DNA of 64,000 bases, taken from Sorex araneus. Lineage: Eukaryota; Chordata; Mammalia; Eulipotyphla; Soricidae. The notes beneath the pieces were generated by a model, which did not search any database, had not been told where the DNA came from, and saw only the letters and a list, made by a program, of their open reading frames with translations. The stretch is taken from NCBI RefSeq assembly GCF_027595985.1, contig NC_073306.1, positions 196,057,500-196,121,499 of the forward strand, read 5' to 3'. A program made the translations under genes and the position numbers. Numbering within the stretch: position 1 is the first letter of the stretch; every line of letters starts with the position of its first letter. Below, in pieces: positions 32,460 to 44,887 of the stretch.

Positions 32460-34100
32460 ATTATTTTTTATCTCTTGTAGATATTACTAAAAAATCATTA
32501 AAATTATTTCAAAATCTTATGCTTCCTACTGAATTTGTGTGAGAACTGCCATAGTAATTGGAGGATTTGAGACAGAGGAATATCACTCGCTTTCAGAGTT
32601 TCAGTCTGGCTATTTTCTTGGGAATGAATATTTTGGTGGATGCAAAGGTGGAAGTAGGAAGAGAAGTTAGCTAACAGTTGCAGAAATTCAGATGTTTATC
32701 AGGATGGCAACCATGGAGAGGGAAGGAGTGGCTAGATTCTGGACACATAATAAAGACATAGTCAATAGGTCTTACTAGTGAACTAAATACAAGGGTATTA
32801 AGTGAGAGAGCTAAGGCTCAATATGATTAGTTTTGCTGACCGACAAATTAACAATGATGAAGCCATGATGAGATTGTAGGTTTAGATGTGATCTATTTCT
32901 TCTTAGAACAGGTTAAATTGGGGTGCCAAGTTTGATATTAAAGGGAAAATGTAAGTAGTCAATTTGATATAAATCTTGAATTTAAGAATGATACATAGAT
33001 AAGACATAAATTCTATTCATATTTATTTCATGACTAAAATAATTAATGTAATATTACCTTGAATTTATTCTACTAACATTCTTTGTTCTCCCTTTAGCAA
33101 GATGACTGTTTTATAAAACTTTCTTACACTTCATAGAATGATACACTTAGAACTATTGCTATGGGCTCCATTTGTTACTTTTAGAAGGTACTTTTTATTT
33201 TAATTTTGATTCTGGATGCTGCTTGGATATTCTAGAAGCTGCTATGTTAAATATGCTATTCTCAGAGATTTGCTTGTGTTACTCTGTTAGATTTCTTTGG
33301 TTTTTAAGTTCATTACTGATCTAGTAATCGGAGGAAATATATTCCTTACATAAAAGCTTTATGAAGATAATTTCTCTTAATGTATTATTTTATTCTCTGT
33401 TATATTTGCCTATGAGCTCTAGTCTGATATTCCACAATCTTATTGCCATCACTCTAATCTGTTCACCAAGATTTAGTTTAAATAAATATTTTATTTCTTC
33501 CCCTGATATTTTAATTTAATTTTCTTTTTCTCTTGATAATAAAAGAAAACCATGGTTTAAAAAACACCAGAGCAAGACAGTTCAAGCTAAAGCTTTGTAA
33601 AATGTCACTGTAACTTTTTATAAGGAAATGAAGAAATGGGGAAATTCATCTTTTATTGTTTGTTAGTTGACAAAATCAACTGACCTCCTATAGGTGGAAC
33701 TACTGGGGCAAGGTCTTGACCCCAGATTAGAGAAATTAGGACAGAACAGGAAAGAAATTTATAGAGGAAGTAAGAAGAGGTAGCTGAGAGGTAAGAGGGG
33801 TAGGTGTCAAGGACCTTGGGCACACTGGTGTTAGCTTATATAGAGCTGTGGCATATTTATATATCTAAACCACAGACCAAAGACTTCTGTAAGCATGGGA
33901 CCCAAACTACAATAAGCAAACTGCATTTGATTAAAAAAAAGAAGAGTAAAATATCTAGAGATATTTATCTGGAGGTTGTCTTTGAGTTCTCATATCAGGG
34001 GAGGATCTTTTCATCCAGTTCTTTTTATCTTGAGAGTTTACTTAGGGTGAAAATATCTGTTAGCTCTGGAAATCTTTGTTTCCTTATATTTTGCACCACA
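32460..34100. other. Intergenic stretch, no gene recognised
   Basis: AT-rich. 33200-33560 is T-rich on the plus strand and could be a decayed antisense L1, since a clear antisense L1 ORF2 lies just to the right, but I cannot align it. Confidence 0.45.
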
Positions 34101-34104
34101 TCAA

Positions 34105-34250
34105 AATGCTCAGGCTTGCTTCTGGCTCTGCTTTCAGGGATCACTCCTGCCAGTGCTCAGGGAACCTTATAGGGTACTAGGGATCCAACTTAGGTCAACC
34201 ACATGCAAGACAAGTAACTAACCACTGTACCACCACTCCAGCTCCAGCTC
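34105..34250 (-). repeat. Shrew-type SINE, A-tail type
   Basis: 'gctctgctttcagggatcactcctgccagtgctcaggg' to 'cactgtaccaccactccagctcc'. Confidence 0.85.
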
Positions 34251-34289
34251 TGAAAAATCTTAAAGATTTTGCTTATGGTAGCACACTTG

Positions 34290-35450
34290 CTTATTTTACC
34301 AACAGAATAGATTATCTTGTCTACTTCCAGTTCTTAAGAGAAAAACTTTCCATTTGAATACGATGTTTACTGTGGTTTATCATACATACCCTTTGTTATG
34401 TTAAGACATCTTCTACTCTGAATCTATTGAGCATTTGATCATCTATATATAATCATTTATATATAGACTATTCTGAAATGCTTGTCTAGCATCCATTAAT
34501 ATGATCATATGATTTTTATCTCTATTGAGATATCAATTTTATTTGCTTATGTTGAACCATTATTGTATACATGGGATGAATCCCACTAATGAGCAATTCT
34601 CTTTATGTGTTGGGAATTTTTGTGTATATTCATTGTAGATATCAGATTATGGATTGGGAATTATGGTGATAAAGGTGTTCGATTATTTGGATTAATTTGA
34701 ACAATGCTGTTATTTCCTCATTGACCATTTAAAAAAAAATTACAAAACCATTTAGCTCTGGACTTTTGTTCTTGGGGAGACTTTTCATTTGCAATTATTA
34801 TTTTTGGTTTTTTTTTTGCTTTATTTTTGAGTTACACCTGGCAATGCTCAAGGGTTACTCCTGGCTCTGCACTCAGGAATCACCCCTGGCGGTGCTCAGA
34901 GGACCATAGGGGATGCTGGGAATAGAACCCCGGTCAGCCTCGTGCAAGGCAAATGCCCTACCCGCTGTGCTATCGCTCCAGTCCCTGTGATTACTATTTC
35001 TGTACTTGTAATTTTGTTTGTGATTCTGGTTCAGTCTTGAAAGTTTGTGTGATTCCAAAAAAAGAATCCATTTCTTCTAAGTTGTTCAGTTTGTTTACCA
35101 AATATATTTATGTTCTAAATAGCTTCTGTGATCCTTTGTATTTCAAGAGAGTTAGTTGCAATAGCACCTCTTTTATTTATATTTGAGTTTTCTCTTTTTC
35201 TTATTGTGCCTAGCAAGAGGTTCCTCAATTATTAAAAAAAGCATAATTGATTATGCTTTTTCCAAGCCAGTTCTTGGCTTCATTGACCTTTTGTTTTTTG
35301 TATAATATTTATGTGAAATTTTAATCAATCTTAATTCAAGTGGATGATATGTATTTCTTCCTTTTTATTATGTCCTAAGTGTTTCTAAAATAGTGATTAC
35401 TAGGATTTTCTTGATAGACAAAATACTGAGAAGAAAGTCAGAGAAACAAG
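34290..35450 (-). mobile_element. L1 ORF2 fragment, antisense, interrupted by a SINE
   Basis: Plus-strand text follows the reverse complement of mammalian L1 ORF2 reverse-transcriptase coding sequence: 'gatttttatctctattgagatatcaat', 'tatgttgaaccattattgtatacatgggatgaatcccac', 'gaatccatttcttctaagttgttcag', 'ttccaagccagttcttggcttcattgacc'. Many stops, so dead. The SINE at 34800-34985 splits it. Confidence 0.85.
34800..34985 (-). repeat. Shrew-type SINE, A-tail type, inserted in L1
   Basis: T-run, 'gagttacacctggcaatgctc', 'gaatcacccctggcggtgctc', B box complement 'ggaatagaaccccgg', head 'ctgtgctatcgctccagtccc'. Little diverged. Confidence 0.93.
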
Positions 35451-35581
35451 GAACTAAATCATTCTCAGGATTATGAGATGTATTTACTCTCTTCAAAGAT
35501 TTCTGGCCAGTTTGGACTGGAATATAACCTCACTGATAGTGTCAATATTTCTGGATAAAAGTCTGAAAATAAGAAATGCTG

Positions 35582-35770
35582 TGGCTGAAGTGGTAGTACA
35601 GCAAGTAGGGCATTTGCCTTGTATGCAGCTGACCTGGATTAGATCACCAGCATCCCATATGGTCTCCCGCCAAAAGTAATTTCTGAGTAAGCCCTGAGCA
35701 TTGCTGGCTTACCCAGGAGTAAGCCCTGAGCATTGCTGGCTGTGAGATTCCCCCCCAAAAGAAAAAAAAA
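35582..35770 (+). repeat. Shrew-type SINE, A-tail type
   Basis: 'ggctgaagtggtagtacagcaagtaggg' to 'ctggctgtgagattcccccccaaaagaaaaaa'. A 25-bp body segment ('aagccctgagcattgctggctt') is duplicated at 35692-35741. Imperfect target duplication (AAGAAATGCT / AAGGAGTGCT). Confidence 0.88.
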
Positions 35771-35774
35771 GAAG

Positions 35775-36855
35775 GAGTGCTGTTCAGTGGCAAAAGTACT
35801 AGAAAATGGTAAGATAGGAGTACAATGTTTTCAATGATTTATAAAGAGATGTCAACTGACTGCTTATCAACTCATCCTTATGAGAATGAAACTTTCCAAA
35901 GTATGTGTCAGCTGTCAAAAGTGTTCTGTCTATTCCTAAAAACTTATTGCTGTGATTAAAGTTTAGGTTTCAGTCCATAGACTTGGTATCCTTGAGATGA
36001 ATTAAGGCTTAGTGCACTGTTTTGTCTTTATCAGTTTATGAAGTTGAAACCTGTCACATAAACTGTTGCAAATTTACCAAGGTAATCTCTGATGCCTGAC
36101 TGAAGAGCCAGCTGCCCTCCTTGATAAACATTCCTTAGCATAAGTAGATAAGCATTTTATCATTCAACAGATAAGCACATTGCCCTCCAGGATAGTTTTG
36201 CTCTGTGATCCATAAAAGCAAGGTTGTTGGTTTTCAAATATTTTCTTGAAAGTCAGCTTTACGAGCTATTTGATATTCAGAAGTTGTCTCTGTCCTCAGT
36301 GCAAATTCCTATGTTTAGTGCACAATAAATACTGGATAAATACTTTTTAAAATTTATAAACGAATGATTAAGAGACAAGATTCAAAAAGAGCCAGAAATT
36401 GCTAGATAAGGAGATACTTAATTCCAAACCAATAATTGGTTAACAGTCACACAATTGTTAGCTTTCAGCTATAGTAAGAATATAATCTTAAACACGACCT
36501 GATAATGTTTATCAATTTAGTTTATTGCCATTCTCATTTAAGTGACGTTCAGGGAGTTTGAATTATAAATTATACACTGACAGTGAGTTTGTCGGACAGG
36601 GTTTGGATCCAGCTTATCCCATTCAGTGAGATGAATGAGAAGGTTCCATTAAGGTCATCAGCAGCCATATTCACTGAGTAGCCTCCTGTAATGTATGTTC
36701 ACATGTCTGAGACTTTTGATTCCTCTTAACCAGTTTATGACAGCCCTTACATTGTCTCTATTTTCTCAAGATTTCTTAAGACTATGCTAGCAGTATATGA
36801 GACCTGTAGCTGGGACTCTTGCCAGTTACTTGATTTGGTTTTATAAGAACTGTGA
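35775..36855. other. Intergenic stretch, possible old L2 end
   Basis: No gene. 'tttagtgcacaataaatactggataaatact' (36313-36343) resembles the L2 3' terminus but is short; the rest is unassigned. Confidence 0.4.
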
Positions 36856-36872
36856 GACTAACATTCCACCAT

Positions 36873-37036
36873 TGGGGGGTGGGGGGAGGTATACTGTGAT
36901 TCTTGGTGGTGGAATATGTGCACTGGTGAAGGGATGGGTGTTCGAGCATTGTATAACTGAGAATTAAACCTGAAAGCTTTGTAACTTTCCACATGGTGGT
37001 TCAATAAAAGAATAAATTAAAAAAAATAAAAAATAA
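36873..37036 (+). mobile_element. Strongly 5'-truncated L1 insertion with target duplication
   Basis: Only the last 164 bp of an L1: 'ggaatatgtgcactggtgaagggatgggtg', 'gaaagctttgtaactttccacatggtgg', then an A-rich tail. Flanked by AACATTCCACCAT (36860-36872) and AACATTCCATCAT (37037-37049), which fixes both ends. Confidence 0.9.
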
Positions 37037-37054
37037 AACATTCCATCATATATA

Positions 37055-37320
37055 GTATACATAATGTATGTATATGTGTGTATACATATATACATATGTG
37101 TATACATGTATATGTAAGAGAGAGAGAGAGAAAGTAAAGTGGCCATCATAGAGACAGTCGGTAGTAGGAGAGCGTGGGAGAAAACTGGGGACATTGGTGG
37201 TGGGATATGTACACAGGTGGAAATATGAGTGCTTGAAGATAGTGTGACTGAAACCTGATCATTAACAGTTTTGTAACTGTGTGTCTCACAGTGATTATGT
37301 TTTTTTTTAAATAGCATCAG
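37055..37320 (+). mobile_element. L1 3' tail with microsatellite
   Basis: A TATA/TGTA and AG simple repeat (37055-37130) leads into 'aaactggggacattggtgg', 'gtgactgaaacctgatcatt', 'agttttgtaactgtgtgtctcacagtgatt' and an AT-rich end. The layout is the same as the L1 at 3.35-3.93 kb. Confidence 0.85.
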
Positions 37321-37324
37321 TCAT

Positions 37325-38510
37325 GCTTTCAAATTAGATCTAATAGGAACAGTGACATTTCTAATAGTTCACTTTTTCTTGTTAAGTAGTAGTACAAATG
37401 AATAATCTTAGACACCCAAGGCATATTATTTTGAAATTCTTTTGGTACTTTTTCAATTTTAGACACAATCAGAAATACAAATTTCATAGTTATACTGTCA
37501 TGAATTGAATAACCATAAGACTATTTTTCTTTCTGTGAAACATAAAAGTTCAAGGTGATTTTTAAAGGAAAGAAAAAATGTTGCATAGCATGTGGATGAA
37601 TTAAAGATTAATGTAATGCTCTTTTAAGGAATAGATAATTGTTGCACTACTGTATTGCTAATTTTACAATATAAAGAAAAATTTAAAAACACAAAGAAAA
37701 CCTACATGTTCTTCCAAAAACTAACTCATAGATGATCAATTCTTGACACATTCTTATCTTTTCTACATAAGCATATGCAGATAAAACTTGTGCTTGAACC
37801 TTCTAATATTGTCATGCTTCCTCTTCAACATTCATTAAGCAAAAGTATAAAAATTCTAAATTAAGCCAAGAAAATTAATATAAAATATGACACATTATCA
37901 TATTTTAAATTTCTCAAATGTACAAGATATATATTTTAGTAGTTATGTGGTCATTTATTCCTATGTTTACTTCCATGCTATAAATTGTAAGATCCATAAA
38001 ACTCCAAAGTTCCTGCCAACTGTTGGGTATCCTATATCTTAGTTGCTTAAACTGTGGATCCTGAGCCTTATGGAGTTGCAGAACGCAATGTGGGAATGAC
38101 ATAAACTTTGGCATCAAGGGTCGGGTAAAAAATATTTTGGCAACAGTAAAATAATTCTAAGCACACAGGAGTCAAAAATTTGATTCAAAACTACCATGCA
38201 ATGAATCCAAGGTGCTTGTCGCACTGTTTGCTTGGCTATATTTCTCAGGCAAATAAAGGTGGGGTGGTTATGAGTGGAAAAGGTTTAAGAATCCTTGTGA
38301 TATATCACATAGTCACTAAGAATAAAAACGTCAGAGTTAAAGTTTAGGTTTGGTTTGGTTTACATAAGATTGAGCATTTTAGAATACCCATGTCAATTCT
38401 CTTATAAAATGTGTTTTCATTCTGGGTTGGTCTGAAAACACTTCATTAATAGATGTCTGAATAATTTTGACAAGTATACTAAATTAAGGTCAATATTTTT
38501 TATTGTATAA
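37325..38510. other. Intergenic stretch, nothing recognised
   Basis: AT-rich; no coding region or named repeat. Confidence 0.5.
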
Positions 38511-38518
38511 CATTAGAA

Positions 38519-38566
38519 GGCTGGAGCGATAGCACAGCGGGTAAGACTTTGAAGTTCCATGCTGTT
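38519..38566 (+). repeat. Head-only fragment of a shrew-type SINE
   Basis: 'ggctggagcgatagcacagcgggtaag' then unrelated sequence; the tRNA-like A-box part only. It faces the complete SINE at 38596-38837. Confidence 0.85.
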
Positions 38567-38595
38567 TGCAACTAAAGATCTAAATATTTTATGTA

Positions 38596-38837
38596 GCACT
38601 GTAGCACTGTCCCCGTTGTTCATCGATTTACTCGAGTGGGCACCAGTAATATCTCCACTGTGAGACTTGTTACTGTTTTTGGCATATCAAATATGCCACA
38701 GGTAGCTTGCCGGGCTCTGATGTGTGGCGGGATACTCTGGGTAGCTTGCAGGACTCTCTGAGAGGGACGGAGGAATGGAACGCTGGTCAGCCGCATGCAA
38801 GGCAAATGCCCTACCCACTGTGCTATCTCTCCAGCTC
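38596..38837 (-). repeat. Full-length shrew-type SINE, CAGTG-tail type
   Basis: Tail 'gcactgtagcactgtccccgttg' to head 'tgtgctatctctccagctc'. Target duplication ATATTTTATGTA (38584-38595) / ATATTTCATGTA (38838-38849), one difference. Confidence 0.95.
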
Positions 38838-39197
38838 ATATTTCATGTAAATTAAAAAAAATATATGTTCTGAGTTCATTCTCAGAATTCTTGTTATACT
38901 TTCCTACTTTTTCAGGTAGCTTACTTTCCCAGTGAGGATTGCTTGCCTTTTATAGAAAATTATTTAATATTAAAAATATTTAAACTAACATTTCATAGAG
39001 CTGACTTAAAGTCAATGAATTGTTTTACTATTGTCAAAAACATTTTATCAGTACTTTAAATCTGTTTGATAACCTTCCCCGAAACAGAATTTTTATTTGG
39101 AGTTCTCTTAATTTAAGACACTATGTATAACATACCATTCCTTTCTGGCCTTTTGATTTTTCTATTAAGCAATCTACTGTGAGTCCTATAAAGTTTT

Positions 39198-39366
39198 TTT
39201 TTGGTTTTGCCTGAACAACAACAAAAAATGGTCAGTGATTACTCCTGGTTCTGCACTCAAGGTTCTGCCCTCAAGGATCACTTCTGGTGGTGCTCAGGGG
39301 ACCATATGGGATGCCAGGAATGAAATATGTGCAAGATAAGCACCTGACCTGCTGCACTGGGACCTC
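39198..39366 (-). repeat. Shrew-type SINE, A-tail type
   Basis: T-run, 'gattactcctggttctgcactcaagg', 'gtggtgctcaggggaccatatgggatgcc', head 'cctgctgcactgggacc'. Flanks 'cctataaag' and 'cctataagg' look like its target duplication. Confidence 0.85.
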
Positions 39367-39369
39367 CTA

Positions 39370-39790
39370 TAAGGTTTCTTTATATCAGTCCATTCTCTTA
39401 TTTCTTTTAAGAATCTTTCTGTCCTTTTTAGTTTTATTTGGAAATCTTTGAGTTTATTGGATCTGAGAGTATATAACTCTCAGAATGGGAAAATTCTTGG
39501 CTATTTCTTGCGGCAACAATTCTTTTGCTTTTTCTCCTCTTTTTCTAAATTCCTCCGATGTGAATGCTGTTCCCCCCCCCCCACTTTTTTAAAATTCAAT
39601 CCCATAAACCTTTTATCTGCTTGCCTGAGCACTCATACTGGTCCAAGCTCCTTGGTTTCCTGGGCTCCTACTACAGATTTGAGTTCTTCTGGAGAATGAG
39701 GGTGTGAAGATGCCTGACTTAGTGACCTTTTTCTATTGGACTTCAGGCAAAATTTTACATTGAATTCACTTATCACTGCAAATATTTTCA
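39370..39790 (-). repeat. Possible antisense L1/HAL1-like fragment
   Basis: T-rich plus strand with 'ctttttctcctctttttctaaattcctccgatgtgaatg', reminiscent of L1/HAL1 ORF1-region sequence. Weak. Confidence 0.3.
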
Positions 39791-39794
39791 GTGA

Positions 39795-41430
39795 CGATGA
39801 GTATTGGATGGATTCTCCCTGTCTGATAATATTAGCCCTGGTTCTTACTAATGCTTTTCTCTGAACGGGAGTAAGAGAGAAAGGGCTTTATTTTCTATGT
39901 TATAATTTTTTATTATTAATTTGAATTTCTTAAAATTCAATCCGTCATTCATAGTAAATCTGACCATAAGAAATCACACTTTTCATATCTTTCTTATTTA
40001 TCTTTTAAATGCTATTTCAATACATTATCTAAAGAAATTTGAAAATAAGAAAGATCTTTTCAATTTTCCAGCTGCCAAATTATGCTAGACTTTTTTCAGT
40101 ATCCAGAACAATGACTGATAATTGGCGCTCAATAATAAGAGGCCTATTGAATTTTCATACTTAAGGTTTTTTAAATATTTAAGGTTTCAAAATAACCAAA
40201 TGTGATTTTTATATTTAAGGTTTTTAAGGATTATAAAGACATAAAATTGCACTGTATTCAATTCGATTCTAATGCTTCGTCCATTTTGCTGCTAACATTT
40301 CTCTTTTATTACATTCTTTGATTGTTAGAAGACCTGCCCTAATAGTGCTTGAGGATTAGGGGGCCAGTGATACTTCAACTGGCAGTGTGAAATCTGTTCT
40401 CGGTTCCTATAATGCAGGGATTCTTGGGCTATATTGGGGACTGCCACAGTTATTTCTGAAGGATCTCAGGGTCCCTGAAGCACCAAGATCCTCTCAAATG
40501 TATTTTAGCACTTCAAGCTAATTTAGAGTTCGATAGGACATTCAAGTTTAAGAGCCATTTAGAAAATAATTTTAAATACAACATAAACTCTGGCAACACA
40601 CATCTTGTTCTCAGTATGGTCACATTATTTAAGTATATAGGTTCTTATTCATTTTCATAGTTCTTTGTGAAATATGACAGCTACAAAGGATCAGTCAATA
40701 TGCCACAATTTAGTTTAAAATACAGCTGTAGAGTGGAGGGAACAGATAATAATGCTGATTATAGATGTCTGAGTAAAAAACAGTGCTTTGTAAAATCTAT
40801 AACAATGTTTATACTTAGAATCGATTTGTCAATCTACTTATTTTCAAATTGGGTCACATGAATCTAACAGGATTTCTTTGCATTTAGTTATGCCGACTAC
40901 AGCCCTTATTGTTCTTTTATAAATCAGGGGGGTGCAGTACATTTCAAAACAAGTAGAAGTGTTCAGGAGTCCCAATCGTCCAACAAAGATCTCTCTATGC
41001 TGTACATCAGATCTCATAGGATGATGGAAACAAAGAGAAAAGCCTTTGGCTTAGAGGTAGCTTGGGTTACTAACGCTAAAAATATAAATTCCCAGCAAAT
41101 GCAAATTCTGAGGCAATTCTGTCAGAAGACAAAAATCATTAGACATATTAGAATGGGAACAACCTCATTCTTATTAAGAAGTGAAATTTGTTGCTTGAGA
41201 GAATAAGGACAATTATGACAAAACTTACCATATTCTTATAGAGAGGAGGGAAAAAACAGTTTTGAGAAATGACCTGAAGGTTTTATTTTACCAATTACTG
41301 TGAATATTTTTTATTTTCAGATCAAACAACAAAAGATTTCTAAAAATAAAACAATAAGAAACACAGTCAGTATTGTTTTTCAGTACAGTTCCTGAATTTT
41401 CTAACAACAAAAAATTAGTGATTATATACA
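39795..41430. other. Intergenic stretch, no gene recognised
   Basis: AT-rich. 'aatgactgataattggcgctcaataataag' (40110-40139) may be a tiny L2 or MIR trace. No open frame worth reporting. Confidence 0.45.
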
Positions 41431-41434
41431 CTTT

Positions 41435-42340
41435 TTATTTTTCTTTTTTTTTTCAATTGAATCACCACGTGGAAAGTTACAGAGCTTTCAGGCTTAAGTC
41501 TCAGTTATACAATGCTCAATACCCATCCCTTCAGCAGTGCACATATTCCACCATCAGGAGCCCCAGTATACCCCTCTCCCACCCCCACCCAACCCAGCTG
41601 TGTAGCTGATAGATTTCACTTTACTTTGATTACATTCAATATTTCAACAAAAAATCACTATTGTTGTTTGGAGTTTCCCCCTCAAAGTCAGACCTGTTGA
41701 AAAGGAACCATTTGATAATGTTTTCCATTGCTGACAATGAAGAGATATGAGGTCGCGCGGCTGCAATTGTGGCCACGCAGTTTTGGATTTCTGTATTTTA
41801 GTAACTAAGTCCAGGGAAATTTCTGCCAGAAATTGCATCTCTGCAAGCTTTTACTTCCTTTTTGTGGTACTCATAAAATGGAAATGCCGAGAAAGAAAAA
41901 CCTTTCCCCTCCTTGTGCATCATGGGGCAGTGGCTCAGTTCACAGTCTAGAGACATTCCTGCAAGAAGCTGTTGTTGCCCAAAGTAGTTTAGCTGGCCTC
42001 TGGGATCATGCTCGTACAGCCACAGAAAGGCTGCACATGTGTGTCTGCTGTGCTTAAATATCGGGGGAGGGTGGGGCCGGTACCACCCCCATCCCAGGAT
42101 CTCCCGCACGTCCCATTGCTGCAGGCTTTTACCTCCTTTTTGTGTTCATAAAATGGTGGTCGCCATGCTGTGCCCAGAAAGGAAGAGCCAAGAGGGAAAA
42201 ACCCTTCCCCTCCTGGTGCAGCATGGGGCAGTGGCTCAGTTCACAGTCTAGAGACATTTCTGCAAGAAGCTACTGTTGCCCAAAGTAATTTAGCTGCCTC
42301 TGGGATCATGCTCCTGCAGCCACGAAAAAGTACACTCTTT
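41435..42340 (-). mobile_element. Composite retroelement: L1-type tail joined to a duplicated GC-rich unit
   Basis: Minus-strand 3' end at 41435-41600 is the L1 tail 'caattgaatcaccacgtgg ... acccatcccttcagcag'. Beyond about 41640 the sequence is unlike the other L1 UTRs in the window. It includes two copies of a roughly 200-bp unit (41841-42035 and 42119-42330), sharing 'catggggcagtggctcag', 'ttcacagtctagagacatt' and 'tgcaagaagct', 278-301 bp apart because of indels, with a GC-rich spacer at 42060-42118. No ORF2 sequence follows. It could be an L1 subfamily with a repeated 3' UTR or a non-autonomous composite. Confidence 0.65.
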
Positions 42341-42344
42341 TCTT

Positions 42345-43735
42345 TATGGTAAGAATGTTATCCTAGTGTCGACATCTTGAACTATCTGGTAGAGATTTAA
42401 GACTCAAACTACTCATTCCAGATCATTTTTAGGAGGAGCAGAGTAATATGGTGGTCCTCCACTTATAGAATCCTGTTCAGTCACTCGTACTCTCCAGAAA
42501 TACCCTGCTTCCTTCTTTATATAAGGTGATTGATCATGATGGACTCCAAGATCAGTTCTCCTTTCTCATTTTTAACATAGAGGCTATGTTAAATAGAGGC
42601 TATTTTTCTAGTAGAGCATAAAAATGGCAAGCAAAAAAAGAATTTTGTTATAATGTAACCATAAGACCAAGGGAAATACTATATTTTTATTTTGTGCCTT
42701 TGTCAAAATTTTCATAAATTAGCCTAGAGGGAATAAAACAGCATGGCCTTGCTGATTCATACTCTCCATAGAGCAGTTCACCAGATCTGTAAGTCCACTA
42801 TAAGGATGCATTATCAACCAAAATTTTCTCAGAGCTCCTTTAGTTTCCATTAGAAAAAGTGTCGACTATTAGCAAATAGAATTTTTCCACAAATAGGATT
42901 CTGGAAGTGAAGAGAATGGATTTATACTAAAAGTCCTTTGTCCTGAATAATCTGAAGTCAGGAAAAGAAGACATTGATGCTTCATTTTTCATTAACAAGA
43001 CCCACAGCAAACAGTGAAATAGACTTCAGTGATGAGAAACCATCCATACTGAGGTATCTACCTCTGTGGGACATTTCAGTCTAAAGAAGTGATGAGGATG
43101 GGTTTATTTGAAAGCAACTGGCAGATAAAGAATAATCGAAGGTTGGACCAAGAGTCAGCGCTAGAGGGCTACTAGTGTGCCACACGGATAATCTCTCACA
43201 CAAAAAAAAATCATAGTAATTTGGATGTTTCTCTAATCTCTCCATTTAATAAATTCATTTGACCCATCTATAAATCAAGTGGAAAACAAAGAGGAAAAGA
43301 CAAAGTTATGTGATTTATCTGAAGAATAAAGCAGGCGATAAAAGAGACGATTACTAGATAGTGCTTTTAACACATATGGAGAAAAAGTAAATAATCCTAA
43401 ATTGCTTTGTTCTTTTTATACTATATATTATTAGGGCAACTGAAAAATGCAAACATTATTGCCATGTCTTCAGCTTAAATTAATGGGTAATATTTTAACC
43501 TAACTTCAAAAACTTGGATCTATCCTTAGATGATCCATCAAAGTGACAAAAATCAGTGCTAGTTAACCATACTTCTGTTTGTAGATGAGTAAAAGGGAAA
43601 GGGAAAGAAAAGGAGGAAGGGGAAAAATAAATAAAATAAAAACTTTGTGCCACATAAAAATTCTGCAAAAATTTTTGATAAAATTTTTTGGAAAAATATA
43701 TCACTTTCTAATAGAACTTTAAAAACCTATATTTT
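42345..43735. other. Intergenic stretch, nothing recognised
   Basis: AT-rich, no gene; a purine-rich run at 43590-43640 is low-complexity. Confidence 0.5.
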
Positions 43736-44735
43736 TGCCCAAGAACAGATTACTGGTTAAAGAAGCCATAGTATAGCTACACAATGGAATGCTATGCAGC
43801 TATTAGGAAAGATGTATCACTATATCACTGTATCACTGTCATCCCATTGTTTATCGATTTACTTGAGCAAGTGCCAGTAATGTCTCCATTGGCCCCAGCC
43901 TTGAGATTTTAGCAGCCTCTCCTTGCTCGTCTGTCCCAACAATTGGAGGCTATTTCAGGGTCAAGGGAATGAGACCTGTTATTGTTATTGTATTTGACAT
44001 ATCGAATATGCCACAGGGAGCTTGCCAGGATCTGACGTGCAGGCGGGATACTCTCGGTAGCTTGCCAGGCTCTCCAAGAGGCATATATATATTTCCCTGC
44101 ATGATGATATGTCACATGGCTGCTTTGTGGCCGTGCAGTCCAGGAATATGTTTATCTGGAAAGAACATACTCCTGGGAAAAATGAAGCCATGAAATTTGC
44201 TTACAAATGAATGGACATGGAGAGTATCATGCTAAGAAAAATGAGTCAGAAAGAGACATAGAATGACTGCATTCATTTGTGGAATATAAAATAACATAAT
44301 ATGAGACTGATACACAAAGATAGTAGAAACAAGGGCTAGGAGGATTGCTCCATGTTTGGAAGCCTGCCTCATCAGCTGGAGAAGAAGCACATGGGATAGA
44401 GAAGAGATCACTAAGTCAATGACAGTTGGAGGGATCACTCAGGATGGGAGATGTGTGCTGAAGGTAGATGGAGGACCAAACATGATGGCCTCTCAGTATC
44501 TGTATTTCAAATCATAGGCCCCAAAGTAGAGAGAGAGTAAGAAGGAAATTGTTTGCTGTGGAGGCAGGGGGTGGGAAGGGATGAGGGTGATGGGAGGGAT
44601 ACTGGGGACATTTGTGGTAGAAAATGCATACTGGTTGGAGGGATAGGTGTTGAATCATCATGTGACTGAAACTCAATTATGAAAGCTTTGTAACTGTATC
44701 TCACAGTGATTCAATAAAACCCCTGCCCCCCAAAA
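43735..44735 (+). mobile_element. L1 3' end interrupted by a SINE
   Basis: 'agaagccatagtatagctacacaatggaatgctatgcagctatt' is the last part of L1 ORF2/start of the UTR; after the SINE (43808-44178) it resumes at 'gccatgaaatttgcttacaaatgaatggacatgg' and runs to 'gtaactgtatctcacagtgattcaataaaac' (44721) plus an A-rich end. Confidence 0.9.
43808..44178 (-). repeat. Shrew-type SINE, CAGTG-tail type, with extra internal and end segments, inside L1
   Basis: Tail 'atcactgtatcactgtcatcccattg' and palindrome-bearing body 'gacatatcgaatatgcca' and 'gctctccaagagg' are standard. Two extra parts occur: about 85 bp after 'gtctccattgg' (43893-43975) and, in place of the tRNA-like head, an unrelated segment (about 44083-44175). 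Confidence 0.85.
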
Positions 44736-44887
44736 AAAACCAGCAAAAACTGAAGAGGTAACCCCATACATTTAATTAAATTCTGGGGATATTAAAGTTC
44801 TAGAAATGCTAAGAACTGCTTTTTTCAGTTTTAACATATTTCCCTAAATGCTTTTATGTTCCTTCCACTCTTACAAATAAGATATTT

